Shown here one piece after another: positions 9,046 to 16,026 of a stretch of DNA of 64,000 nucleotides. The notes under the pieces are model-generated. The model was not told the DNA's origin. It ran no database searches and saw nothing but the letters and a program-made list of their open reading frames with translations. Made by a program: the position numbers and the translations under genes. Positions within the stretch are counted from its first letter, which is position 1. Every line of letters begins with the position of its first letter. The stretch lies in the NCBI RefSeq assembly GCF_008704205.1, contig NZ_VXLC01000011.1, positions 1 through 64,000 on the forward strand, given 5' to 3'. Source of the DNA: Nocardia colli (GTDB lineage Bacteria; Actinomycetota; Actinomycetes; Mycobacteriales; Mycobacteriaceae).

Positions 9046-9939
9046 TCATTGCCGGTACGCACCGTTCTCGATGTCCTCGATCAGGGTCGGCCCGGTCGGC
9101 ACCCACGGGACGGTCGCGCGGGTGAGCTCGCTCGACGCCGTCATGGACAGCCCGAAGAAGTGGCCGACGATGCCGAAGTGCGCGTCCGCGTCCTGCGGAT
9201 CGATCGAGGTCACCGGGAGTTCGAGCGAACGGCCGAGCGCTTCCGCGATCGCGCGCGTGGTGATGGACTCCTCGGCGGCCGCGTGCAAACGCGTTCCGGC
9301 AGGGGCGCTTTCGATTCCGAGCCGGATCAGCCGGGCGGCGTCGGAGCGGTGCGCCGCCGACCAGGTCGTGGACCCGTCGCCGATGTAGCCCGAGACGCCC
9401 TGCTTGCGTGCGGCGGCGGCGAGGAACGTGACGAAACCCCAGTCGCCTTCCCCGTGTATGGACGGGGCGAACCGGATGATCATGGATCGCACGCCGCGCT
9501 CGACGTAATCGAGCGCGAGGTTCTCGCTGCCGCCCCGATCGGAGTCCGGGCCGACCGCCGGCGAGGGATCCGTCTCCAGCACGGACCGGCCTTCTACCAG
9601 TCCCGACAGCCCATTCGCGACCATCAGCGGCCGGTCCGTGCCGACCAGCGCCTCGGCCATCGCCTCGACCGCGGCCCGCTCGGCGCGGTCTGACTCCGCG
9701 GGGTTACCCCAGTCGTGCTTGTTCGCCAGATGCACGACGGCGTCCGCCTCGGACGCACCACGGCGCAGCGAGTCGAGCTCATCGAGGTCGCCGCGCAGAA
9801 CGATCGCCCCTTTCTTCTCCAGCAGTTCGGCAGCGGCGTCCGACCGTGCCAACCCGACCACCTCGTGACCTGCGTCCAGCAGCTCATCGACGGTTGCGGA
9901 GCCGATCCAGCCGCTGGCTCCGGTGACAAATGCACGCAT
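9046..9939 (-). CDS. NAD(P)-dependent epimerase/dehydratase-like (atypical SDR)
   Basis: A 297-aa Rossmann-fold protein with the atypical-SDR dinucleotide motif GASGWIG near the N-terminus, the second-strand acidic region GDLDELDSL, and ADAVVHLANK. The classical Tyr-x-x-x-Lys pair is not preserved: the corresponding segment reads ENLALDYVERG, so a standard SDR reaction is not assured. Proteins of this type are annotated as NAD-dependent epimerases or NAD(P)H-binding proteins and some are sugar- or quinone-linked reductases. It is the promoter-proximal gene of the SDR-tetR pair and diverges from the darcynin gene. Confidence 0.75.
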   Translation of the reverse strand: MRAFVTGASGWIGSATVDELLDAGHEVVGLARSDAAAELLEKKGAIVLRGDLDELDSLRRGASEADAVVHLANKHDWGNPAESDRAERAAVEAMAEALVGTDRPLMVANGLSGLVEGRSVLETDPSPAVGPDSDRGGSENLALDYVERGVRSMIIRFAPSIHGEGDWGFVTFLAAAARKQGVSGYIGDGSTTWSAAHRSDAARLIRLGIESAPAGTRLHAAAEESITTRAIAEALGRSLELPVTSIDPQDADAHFGIVGHFFGLSMTASSELTRATVPWVPTGPTLIEDIENGAYRQ

Positions 9940-10171
9940 CAGCGTGACCTCCTCGAGTACGAGACGACCCGCTCTAGTTTCGAGTCATCGTGTACCGAAA
10001 AGATAGCAGAACAAAGACACGCTGTCTCGAAATATTTTCCGCACTACCTGCGACGTACGCCACGGTGCAGGCGCTACCTCTCGGGCTGGTCTTGACTACG
10101 AGCTCTCATATCGAGACACTGTGATCTATAACTATTGCAACCGATGACCCACTTGAGGAGCACGAAACACC
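9940..10171. promoter_or_regulatory. Divergent promoter region with AGACA/TGTCT inverted repeat
   Basis: This 232-bp stretch between the divergent SDR and darcynin genes carries no credible ORF. It is visibly more A/T-rich than its surroundings. An inverted repeat AGACA-CGC-TGTCT lies at 10015-10027, and a related half-site TCGAGACA is at 10111-10118, inverted relative to TGTCTCGA at 10023-10030. These are plausible sites for the TetR protein encoded by the SDR operon, but the assignment is inference. GAGGAG just before the darcynin ATG is probably its ribosome-binding site. Confidence 0.35.
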
Positions 10172-10537
10172 ATGAGCGACAACACCTTCGAACCCGGCCT
10201 GACCGCCTTCATCCTGGTCCGAACCACCCCCGAGTGGCTCGCCCTCACCATCCCCCGCCGATTCGAGGTCTTCACCAAGGAAATCCTCGACCCGGTCCGA
10301 GCCAAGGTCGCCAACGTCCGATCCCGCTTCTTCGACACCGAGTTCTACTCAGCCCGCGTAACCGACGTCTGGGTCTGGGAAGCCATCGACCACCAGTCCT
10401 TCCAACTGGTAATCGAAGCCCTCCGTGAAACCCCCTTCTGGGACCGCTACTTCGAGGTAGTCGACATCCTCGTAGGCATCGAAAACGCCTACGCCACCAA
10501 CTACGGCCGAGAAGCCGTAGCCACAATCAACGCCTGA
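10172..10537 (+). CDS. Darcynin family protein
   Basis: A 121-aa protein. The pattern TAFILVRTTPEWLALTIPRR, then RFFDTEFYSARVTDVWVWE, ETPFWDRYFEVVDILVGIEN matches the darcynin family, small single-domain proteins of unknown function found in proteobacteria and actinobacteria. The full family length is present. It stands alone on the + strand, divergent from the SDR-tetR pair, and is followed by a hairpin that could end the transcript. No active-site residues can be assigned. Confidence 0.8.
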   Translation: MSDNTFEPGLTAFILVRTTPEWLALTIPRRFEVFTKEILDPVRAKVANVRSRFFDTEFYSARVTDVWVWEAIDHQSFQLVIEALRETPFWDRYFEVVDILVGIENAYATNYGREAVATINA

Positions 10538-10552
10538 TTCCCTGCCCAATCG

Positions 10553-10579
10553 GGTGGCGGATCCCCTTTTGCCGCCACC
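10553..10579 (+). terminator. Hairpin after darcynin gene
   Basis: An 8-bp perfect stem GGTGGCGG / CCGCCACC encloses an 11-nt loop that contains TTTT. It begins 16 nt after the darcynin stop codon. There is no U-run after the stem, as is usual in high-GC actinobacteria, so the terminator call rests on hairpin and position alone. Confidence 0.5.
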
Positions 10580-10740
10580 ACGTAGCTCCCGGCAACTGCC
10601 GATACTGTCGACCGCGTTGGTCGGCGAGAGCGGGTCGGCAACTCAGTGCTTGCAAGGTCATCGCCGGCTCTCCCCTGCTGGGGATTCCGGCAGCCTAAGC
10701 GTGAGTGCTGGTCAGCAAGCAGTGCGAGTGCCGATAGGTG

Positions 10741-10835
10741 GTGATCCATATATCGATCTCCAGGCACTCGCTTGCCACGTGATCGATATATGAATCTTTT
10801 AGGCTGACACGTGTTATGATCGATATATGGATCAC
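10741..10835. promoter_or_regulatory. Putative HipB operator: three copies of GATCGATATATG
   Basis: The 12-mer GATCGATATATG occurs three times in 83 bp: inverted at 10747-10758, direct at 10781-10792, and direct at 10818-10829. In the third copy the last three bases are the hipB start codon. The outer two copies extend to a perfect 18-bp inverted repeat (10741-10758 against 10818-10835). HipB proteins repress their own operon by binding several inverted-repeat operators; the E. coli site has a different sequence, so the assignment rests on position and repetition. Confidence 0.75.
10815..10820 (+). promoter_or_regulatory. -10 box of hipBA, probably leaderless
   Basis: TATGAT fits the actinobacterial TAnnnT -10 consensus and ends 6 nt before the hipB ATG at 10827. 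The expected start of transcription is therefore at or within a base or two of the ATG, which would give a leaderless mRNA. No Shine-Dalgarno sequence precedes this ATG. No clear -35 box is seen. Confidence 0.55.
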
Positions 10836-11069
10836 GCTAGGGCTGTCACCCCGGCCGAGTTCGGCCAAGCAGTGCGCCGTGCTCGGGAGCAGCGAGGCCT
10901 GCACCAGGCAGATCTTGCCGAGCGGCTCGGCGTCACGAGGATGACTGTCTCGCGGCTGGAAAGGGGAGGCGCGGTCAATATGGAGACCGCCATTCGCGCG
11001 CTATCCGAGTGCGGCTACGAAACCGTTGTAGTGCCGAAGTTCAGCCGGGTCACCGTCGAGGGGCGGTAA
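10827..11069 (+). CDS. hipB: HipB-like antitoxin, Xre-type HTH
   Basis: An 80-aa protein made almost entirely of an Xre/Cro helix-turn-helix: FGQAVRRAREQRGLHQADLA, then RLGVTRMTVSRLERGGAVNM at residues ~12-55, with a short C-terminal strand (YETVVVPK) of the kind used for HipB dimerisation. Antitoxins of this family bind the HipA kinase and repress the operon. The gene lies 4 bp upstream of hipA. The start codon lies inside the third copy of the operator repeat and no ribosome-binding site is present, so leaderless translation is likely. Confidence 0.88.
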   Translation: MDHARAVTPAEFGQAVRRAREQRGLHQADLAERLGVTRMTVSRLERGGAVNMETAIRALSECGYETVVVPKFSRVTVEGR

Positions 11070-11073
11070 CTCG

Positions 11074-12345
11074 ATGGGCCGCAACAAGGTCCCCGGTTTG
11101 GATGTGTGGTTGTACGGACATCACGTCGCCCACCTCACTGAGCCCAGCACCTACCGATACAAGCTCGAGTTCACTGACGAAGCGCTGGACGTTTTTGGTC
11201 AGGGAGCCCGGGTGCTATCGCTTGCACTGCCTTTCGATACCAAGGCGGTCACTGATGCAAAGGGGGTGGGCAGTCGACCTGTGGCCGCCTTCCTGGAAGG
11301 ACTCCTTCCCGAGGGGAATCTCCGCCGCCATCTCGCCGCGAGTCTCGGGGTTACCTCCATCGACAAGCTGGAGCTACTGCGAGCGGTAGGTGCTGAATGC
11401 GCGGGTGCGGTGCAGTTCGTCCCGGAAGGTGAAGTGCCGTCTATGGGGGCGATCAGGGAGCTCGCCGATGACGAAGTCAACCGGCTCGTTGCTGATCTCC
11501 CCACCTACCACCTCCCCGAAGGGGCCGTTCCGCAGGCGTCGCTTGCGGGAATTCAGGACAAGGTGCTGTTGGTCGCGCGACCGGACGGATCCTGGGGATG
11601 GCCCGAAGGCGGCGCGGTGTCGTCACACATCATCAAACCTGAGCCGTTGGCTGGCGCGACCGTGCCGCATCTCATTCAGGCCGAACATTGGGCGATGTCT
11701 GTAGCCGGTGCCGCGGGCCTTAGTGCCGCACAGACTACTGTCGAATCGTTCGACGGACGTAGCGCTCTCGTCGTCGCCCGCTATGACCGCACCCCGGACG
11801 GGGACAGACTGCACCAGGAGGATTTCTGTCAGTCGCTCGGTCTGGACCCCGGCGCAAAATATGAAAGTACAACCGAGTCCGAACAGCTCGGATCCAGGCT
11901 GCGCCGCCTCGCGTCCGTGGCCGCCGACCGTGCGATGGATCCTCAGGCGTTCCGCGTCGACCTACTGTCGGTGGTGACCTTCAATGTCATCATCGGCAAC
12001 GGTGACGCGCATTCGAAGAACTATTCACTCCTGCTCGGCCGTCGCGGCGAGGTGTCACTGGCACCGATGTACGATTCCGCGCCGGTCAGGTACCTGGATC
12101 CTAGATTCAAAGGCACAGGCCACATCATCAACGGGCGCACCAGCATCGACTCGATCGACGAATCGGACCTTGTGGCCGAAGCCCGTTCGTGGGGGCTGGC
12201 GCCGCGAATCGCGCAAGGCACGGTGCGCTCTGTCATGGCGAACGTTTGGGACGCTGCGCACTCGGTCGCCCTCCCGCCCGGTATCGAGTCGGTCTCGGAC
12301 AGGCTCGAAGCGCTCTGGGCTCGGCGCCAGTGGACCGTGCCATGA
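11074..12345 (+). CDS. hipA: HipA-like Ser/Thr kinase toxin
   Basis: A 423-aa HipA family kinase of near-typical length. The N-terminal domain is recognisable (FLEGLLPEGNLRRHLA). The kinase core retains SLAGIQDK, the equivalent of the regulatory Ser/P-loop segment; IIKPEP with the ATP-binding Lys; HQEDF; the catalytic loop IIGNGDAHSKNYSLL; and the metal-binding LAPMYDSAP. All key residues are present, so it is probably active. E. coli HipA phosphorylates glutamyl-tRNA synthetase; the target here is unknown. It forms a two-gene operon with hipB. By eye the pair is less G/C-biased at third positions than its neighbours, which fits a mobile toxin-antitoxin module. Confidence 0.9.
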   Translation: MGRNKVPGLDVWLYGHHVAHLTEPSTYRYKLEFTDEALDVFGQGARVLSLALPFDTKAVTDAKGVGSRPVAAFLEGLLPEGNLRRHLAASLGVTSIDKLELLRAVGAECAGAVQFVPEGEVPSMGAIRELADDEVNRLVADLPTYHLPEGAVPQASLAGIQDKVLLVARPDGSWGWPEGGAVSSHIIKPEPLAGATVPHLIQAEHWAMSVAGAAGLSAAQTTVESFDGRSALVVARYDRTPDGDRLHQEDFCQSLGLDPGAKYESTTESEQLGSRLRRLASVAADRAMDPQAFRVDLLSVVTFNVIIGNGDAHSKNYSLLLGRRGEVSLAPMYDSAPVRYLDPRFKGTGHIINGRTSIDSIDESDLVAEARSWGLAPRIAQGTVRSVMANVWDAAHSVALPPGIESVSDRLEALWARRQWTVP

Positions 12346-12504
12346 CTCCGCACTATCGCGCAATCCGCTGGGAATTCGTTCCTCATGGCAGCGTCCTCCG
12401 TTTGGAGCAGGCGTGCTGTACCTCAACAGCTTTCGCATTGAGGCATGGCAATACGTAGCGACGCGCAAAATTGGCCTGACCTGAAAAGTTCGTTCCCGGC
12501 TTTG

Positions 12505-12577
12505 TGCCCTCGGCAGGATTCGAACCTGCGACACCCGCTTTAGGAGAGCGGTGCTCTATCCCCTGAGCTACGAGGGC
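12505..12577 (-). tRNA. tRNA-Arg (anticodon CCT)
   Basis: On the - strand a complete cloverleaf can be folded. The acceptor stem GCCCTCG pairs with CGAGGGC, the D-arm is GCTC...GAGC, the anticodon stem is CCGCT/AGCGG with loop CTCCTAA, and the T-arm contains GGTTCGAATCC. The anticodon CCT reads AGG, giving Arg. The discriminator base is A and no CCA is encoded. AGG is rare in such GC-rich genomes. Confidence 0.96.
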
Positions 12578-12650
12578 TGGCCCGGTGGTGGGACCGGGAC
12601 GTTGGGGAGTCTACCGGGTCGGGGGGCTGGGGCCGAAACGGATTCGGGGG

Positions 12651-13574
12651 TCAGGGTTTCTTGGTGCCTACGGCGATGATGTAGTCGGCCCAGGGGCCCC
12701 AGAGGGTGAGGCCGGGGCGGCTGAAGGCGAGGCGGAGGGCGGGGTTGACGCGACGCATGTCGTGGTCGCGGAGGCGTTTGCTGAGGTAGGTGGCGAGGGG
12801 TGCGTAGACCTCGTGGCGGATGGAGTAGGTGATGACGTCGCTGAAGCCGGCGTCGGTGAGCGCCTGGCGGTAGTGGTGGATGTCGAAGAAGTCGCGTTCG
12901 TGCAGGGTGCCGGGGAGGCGGCGGACGCCGGGGCGGTCGGACAGGTTGACGAGGGCCTTCGAGGCGCGGTTGGTGCGGGGCACGATGTCGGCGGTGACGA
13001 GCTTGCCGCCGGGCTGCAAGACGCGGTGTGCCTCGGCGAAAAATTTTGTGTACGAGGGGAAATGGAAGGCGGACTCGAGGGCGGTCACCTTGGTGCACGA
13101 TTCGTTGTCGCGCGGTAGGTCGATCGCGGAGCCGTACACGTAGCTGATCCGGTGGTCGAGGCCGAGTTCGGCGGCGCGCCGGCTGGCGATCTCGATCTGT
13201 TCGACGGCGATGTTCACGCCGACGATCTGCTTCGGCTTGAACTCCTCGGCCCAGAGGAAGTCCTGGTCGCCGTAGCCGAAGCCGACGTCGAGCTGGATGT
13301 CGTCGGAGCCGAGGCTCGCCTCGCGGGCGACCAGCCGGGCCAGGTCCTTGCTCGCCTCGTCGAGGGTGGCCGGATTGTCGCGCCAGTAGCCGAGATTGAT
13401 GAACAGCGAGTCCTCGCCGAACAGGTTCTGCGGGCCGACTACGTCGTAGACCCGGCCGACCCGCTGGCTCGACGGCAGGAACGGCACCTTCGACCACTCG
13501 TAACATTCCCTGGCCCAGCGGCGCGATCGCGTGCCGAAATCCTCGACCGGAATACCGGCTGTGGTCAGCGTCAT
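12651..13574 (-). CDS. Class I SAM-dependent methyltransferase
   Basis: A 307-aa protein. I place the start at the inner ATG (13574) because GGGAGG lies 4-5 nt before it; a start at 13589 would cover that site with codons. Motif I is LDVGFGYGDQ at residues ~95-105, followed by the acidic motif II region (IVGVNIAVEQIEIA) and a motif IV-like segment (TKVTALESAFHFPSYTKFF). The HRVLQPGGKLV motif is typical of class I methyltransferases of the EryG / sterol or sugar O-methyltransferase type. The substrate cannot be told. It is transcribed toward tRNA-Arg and lies downstream of the S41 lipoprotein with a gap of about 90 bp. Confidence 0.82.
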   Translation of the reverse strand: MTLTTAGIPVEDFGTRSRRWARECYEWSKVPFLPSSQRVGRVYDVVGPQNLFGEDSLFINLGYWRDNPATLDEASKDLARLVAREASLGSDDIQLDVGFGYGDQDFLWAEEFKPKQIVGVNIAVEQIEIASRRAAELGLDHRISYVYGSAIDLPRDNESCTKVTALESAFHFPSYTKFFAEAHRVLQPGGKLVTADIVPRTNRASKALVNLSDRPGVRRLPGTLHERDFFDIHHYRQALTDAGFSDVITYSIRHEVYAPLATYLSKRLRDHDMRRVNPALRLAFSRPGLTLWGPWADYIIAVGTKKP

Positions 13575-13662
13575 GAGCCCTCCCAGCATGTGCTCCCGAC
13601 CGGTTGCCGCCAGCCAATCCGAATTCGAGATGCTGACAGTCTCAGACAGTTTGCCGCCGGCG

Positions 13663-15018
13663 TCAAGCGCCGCTGGTCAGCCACTGCATCGCGCGATCGA
13701 AAGCGGAGTCGCGTTGCTGGGCGAATTCCTCGTCGGTGAAGACGGGCTCGGTCAGTTCGGGTGGGATGCCGGTGCCGTCGAAGGTCCGGCCGTTCGAGGT
13801 CAGGAACTCCTCGTTGGGTACGCCGAACCACCAGTCCGCGTGCCGGGCGCCGGGCAGTTTGCGTTCCATCACATCGGAGAAAACACCTTGCGTGGGTTCG
13901 CCGATTCTTGTTGTACGCGAGGGGCGTTCCAACATTGCCTGGGTGAAGGTCTCGCCGGCGCTGACCGTGGATCCGCCGGTCAGGATCGCGATGGGTCCGG
14001 CGAAGCCGATGCGGGCCGGTTCGACGCGTTGCGGCTGAGGCTCGGTGCCGCGGGTCTTCTTGGCGTAGGCGAAATAGGGTCGGTCGGTGAGCCGGGCGGC
14101 CAGTTGGAGGCCGAGGCTGTCTGAGCCACCACCGTTGACGCGCAGATCCAAGACCAGTCCGCGCAGCCGGCCCAGCCGGTCCGCGGTGAAGATCGCGTCG
14201 AGCGCGCGATCGAGTTCGGCGCTGTCGGCGGCGAAGGTCCGGTCCGCGGTGTAGCCGCTGAACGAGGAAACCCGCAGGTAGCCGTAGTCCCGCCCGGGGA
14301 TGTCCGCGTAGCCGATGCGTCCGTTGGCGAATTCGGTGAGCGAGTGCTGGAGGTCGCGACGCTGGACGAACTCTTTGACCTGTTGATCGAGTTGCGGGCC
14401 GGGGATGGTCGTACCGGGCCGGCCGGTGCCGAAGAATCCGCTGTCGCCCGCCGACACGACCACGTGTGCGTCGTTGAGCGGCGCGACCATATCCCGCAGC
14501 GTCGCGAAGAGTTCGGCATCGTCACCGCGCTGCTCGGCCAGATCGGCGCGGTCGCGGAATCGGTCCCGAACCTGTTGCCAGTCAATATCTTTCGCGGCAA
14601 AGAACGGATAGTTCTCCTGAAACGTCTGCCAGAAGACATCGAAGGCGGCGGGCTCGGTACCGCATGTTGTCGGCAGCCCGGCGAGACGCCGCAGCGTGCG
14701 GTCGCCCGGCGACCCATCGATGTGCAGCAAGGCCCGATCCGGATGATCGCCGGGCCGCACAGTGAGCACGTCCTTGCCTTCGGTGACGTACCTGCCCGGA
14801 TTCCCGGAACGAGTGGCCGTCTCGTCCTTCATGCAGCTCAGAGCCGTCACCTGGTAAGTCTCCAGTGCGTCGGCAGCTACGGCGAGCACACTCCCGTAGT
14901 CGTCCACCTGCCAGAAACCGGTCGGAAATTCAGGTGCTCCCACAGAATTCCCGCACGCCGTGCCGACTGCTGCCAATGCCACCGCGATCATCGCGGTTCG
15001 CTTGCGCTGCATGATCAT
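13663..15018 (-). CDS. Lipoprotein with S41 (tail-specific) peptidase domain
   Basis: A 451-aa exported protein. The N-terminus has a basic start, a hydrophobic core and a lipobox ending VGTAC with the lipidated Cys at residue 22. The C-terminal half carries the S41/tricorn-core features: YLRVSSFSGY, VLDLRVNGGGSD, and the nucleophile region GGSTVSAGETFTQAM followed by GEPTQGVFSD. It therefore resembles secreted S41 C-terminal processing proteases. No PDZ domain is obvious. It stands alone between the methyltransferase and the Gly-rich membrane protein, all on the - strand. The substrate is unknown. Confidence 0.82.
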   Translation of the reverse strand: MIMQRKRTAMIAVALAAVGTACGNSVGAPEFPTGFWQVDDYGSVLAVAADALETYQVTALSCMKDETATRSGNPGRYVTEGKDVLTVRPGDHPDRALLHIDGSPGDRTLRRLAGLPTTCGTEPAAFDVFWQTFQENYPFFAAKDIDWQQVRDRFRDRADLAEQRGDDAELFATLRDMVAPLNDAHVVVSAGDSGFFGTGRPGTTIPGPQLDQQVKEFVQRRDLQHSLTEFANGRIGYADIPGRDYGYLRVSSFSGYTADRTFAADSAELDRALDAIFTADRLGRLRGLVLDLRVNGGGSDSLGLQLAARLTDRPYFAYAKKTRGTEPQPQRVEPARIGFAGPIAILTGGSTVSAGETFTQAMLERPSRTTRIGEPTQGVFSDVMERKLPGARHADWWFGVPNEEFLTSNGRTFDGTGIPPELTEPVFTDEEFAQQRDSAFDRAMQWLTSGA

Positions 15019-15102
15019 TCATCAACAGTCCAGCACGGCGCGATACGAAAACAACCGTGCAGGCAGGCGGCCAGAGGGTGGTGCTAGCCGTAGTGGACCA
15101 GC

Positions 15103-15948
15103 TCAGAAACTCCCACCATCGAACCCGCCGCCACCATCGAAACCACCGCTGTCGAACCCACCACCATCCCAGCCGCCACCGTCGAATCCGCCTGCGTCAC
15201 TACCGGAGTCGTACCCGCCGGTGTCGCCCGCACCCGGGTCGTACCCACCGTCATTCCCCGCGGCCGCAAACCCGTCCTGGTACCCGTCGCCGTACCCGCT
15301 CTCGAACCCTTGCGCGTCATACCCGACCCCGGACATCCCGGAGAACAGCGACGAGAACAGCAGCGCCGACCCGAGCCCCCAGGCCCCGCCGATCAGCGCG
15401 GGCTTCCACCACGGCTCGGAGTACCACCCCGCAGGAACCGGACGTCCCGCGACTCGGCCACCCGGGTAGTAGTTCGGCGTCGCCGACGAGGGCTCCGGCG
15501 AGGCCGCGATCTCCCGCCCGTCATGCTCGACGACCCGCTGCTCGGTGACCTTGCCTGCGGAGTCCTGCCCGTCCAGCGCCGGAACGTCGGGCCCAGGGTC
15601 CATGCCCATCGCAGTGCGCGCCGCGCGAATGTAATAGAGCCCTTCCAGCGCAGTCTGTTTCGCCAGTCGCGCCTGCGCGGGCGTGCGCGCCTGATCGAGT
15701 TGCGACCCGGCGGCGAGCTGCCGCTCGGACGCGTCGACCAACGCCTGCTTGGCCGCCTCGTTCGAGCCGGTGAGGTTGTAGATCTGGCCGCCGAGCCGCT
15801 CGTTGACCTGGCGCGCGTCGGCCAGCGCGTCGGCGAGCTCGGTGGCCGTGCGCTGCTTGCTCTGCCGGGATTGCACCACGATGAGGGCGCCCACCGCCAC
15901 GATCACCACGACGATCAGTAGCCACAACACCGCGCGTACCTCTTCCAT
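15103..15948 (-). CDS. Membrane-anchored protein with coiled segment and Gly/Asp/Phe-rich tail
   Basis: A 281-aa protein of unknown function. I use the ATG at 15948; a TTG at 15966 would add six residues. A single hydrophobic helix (VLWLLIVVVIVAVGALIVV) opens the protein, followed by a charged, probably coiled region (residues ~25-90) and a Pro-rich linker. A second short hydrophobic stretch (ALIGGAWGLGSALLFSS) precedes a tail made of repeated GG-F/W/Y-D units (GGFDGGGWDGGGFDSGG and similar) to the end. Related actinobacterial proteins are annotated only as DUF1542-like or hypothetical. The tail resembles low-complexity Gly/aromatic segments found in surface or self-associating proteins, which is only suggestive. 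Confidence 0.65.
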   Translation of the reverse strand: MEEVRAVLWLLIVVVIVAVGALIVVQSRQSKQRTATELADALADARQVNERLGGQIYNLTGSNEAAKQALVDASERQLAAGSQLDQARTPAQARLAKQTALEGLYYIRAARTAMGMDPGPDVPALDGQDSAGKVTEQRVVEHDGREIAASPEPSSATPNYYPGGRVAGRPVPAGWYSEPWWKPALIGGAWGLGSALLFSSLFSGMSGVGYDAQGFESGYGDGYQDGFAAAGNDGGYDPGAGDTGGYDSGSDAGGFDGGGWDGGGFDSGGFDGGGGFDGGSF

Positions 15949-15966
15949 AGCCGGGTCCGGAAACAA

Positions 15967-15984
15967 TGCCCAGTTTACTGGGCA
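15967..15984. repeat. Perfect 18-bp palindrome between two - strand genes
   Basis: TGCCCAGT-TT-ACTGGGCA lies 42 bp after the stop of the flavin monooxygenase gene and 18 bp before the ATG of the Gly-rich protein gene. It could fold as a 7-bp stem with a 4-nt loop (terminator of the upstream gene) or act as a dimer-binding operator for the downstream gene. The sequence does not decide between these. Confidence 0.5.
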
Positions 15985-16026
15985 CTTGCTGAGACCCGGC
16001 TGAAAACAGACGGCGCGGTCTGGGAG

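Noticed and set aside
10080..12577. Genomic island integrated at tRNA-Arg
   Set aside because: No integrase or transposase, and no copy of the tRNA 3' end was seen on the far side of hipBA.
15103..15330. CRISPR-like or tandem DNA repeat from the repetitive GAA/CCA/CCG pattern
   Set aside because: The repetition follows the codon pattern of Gly/Asp/Phe repeats in the protein and lacks uniform repeats and spacers.
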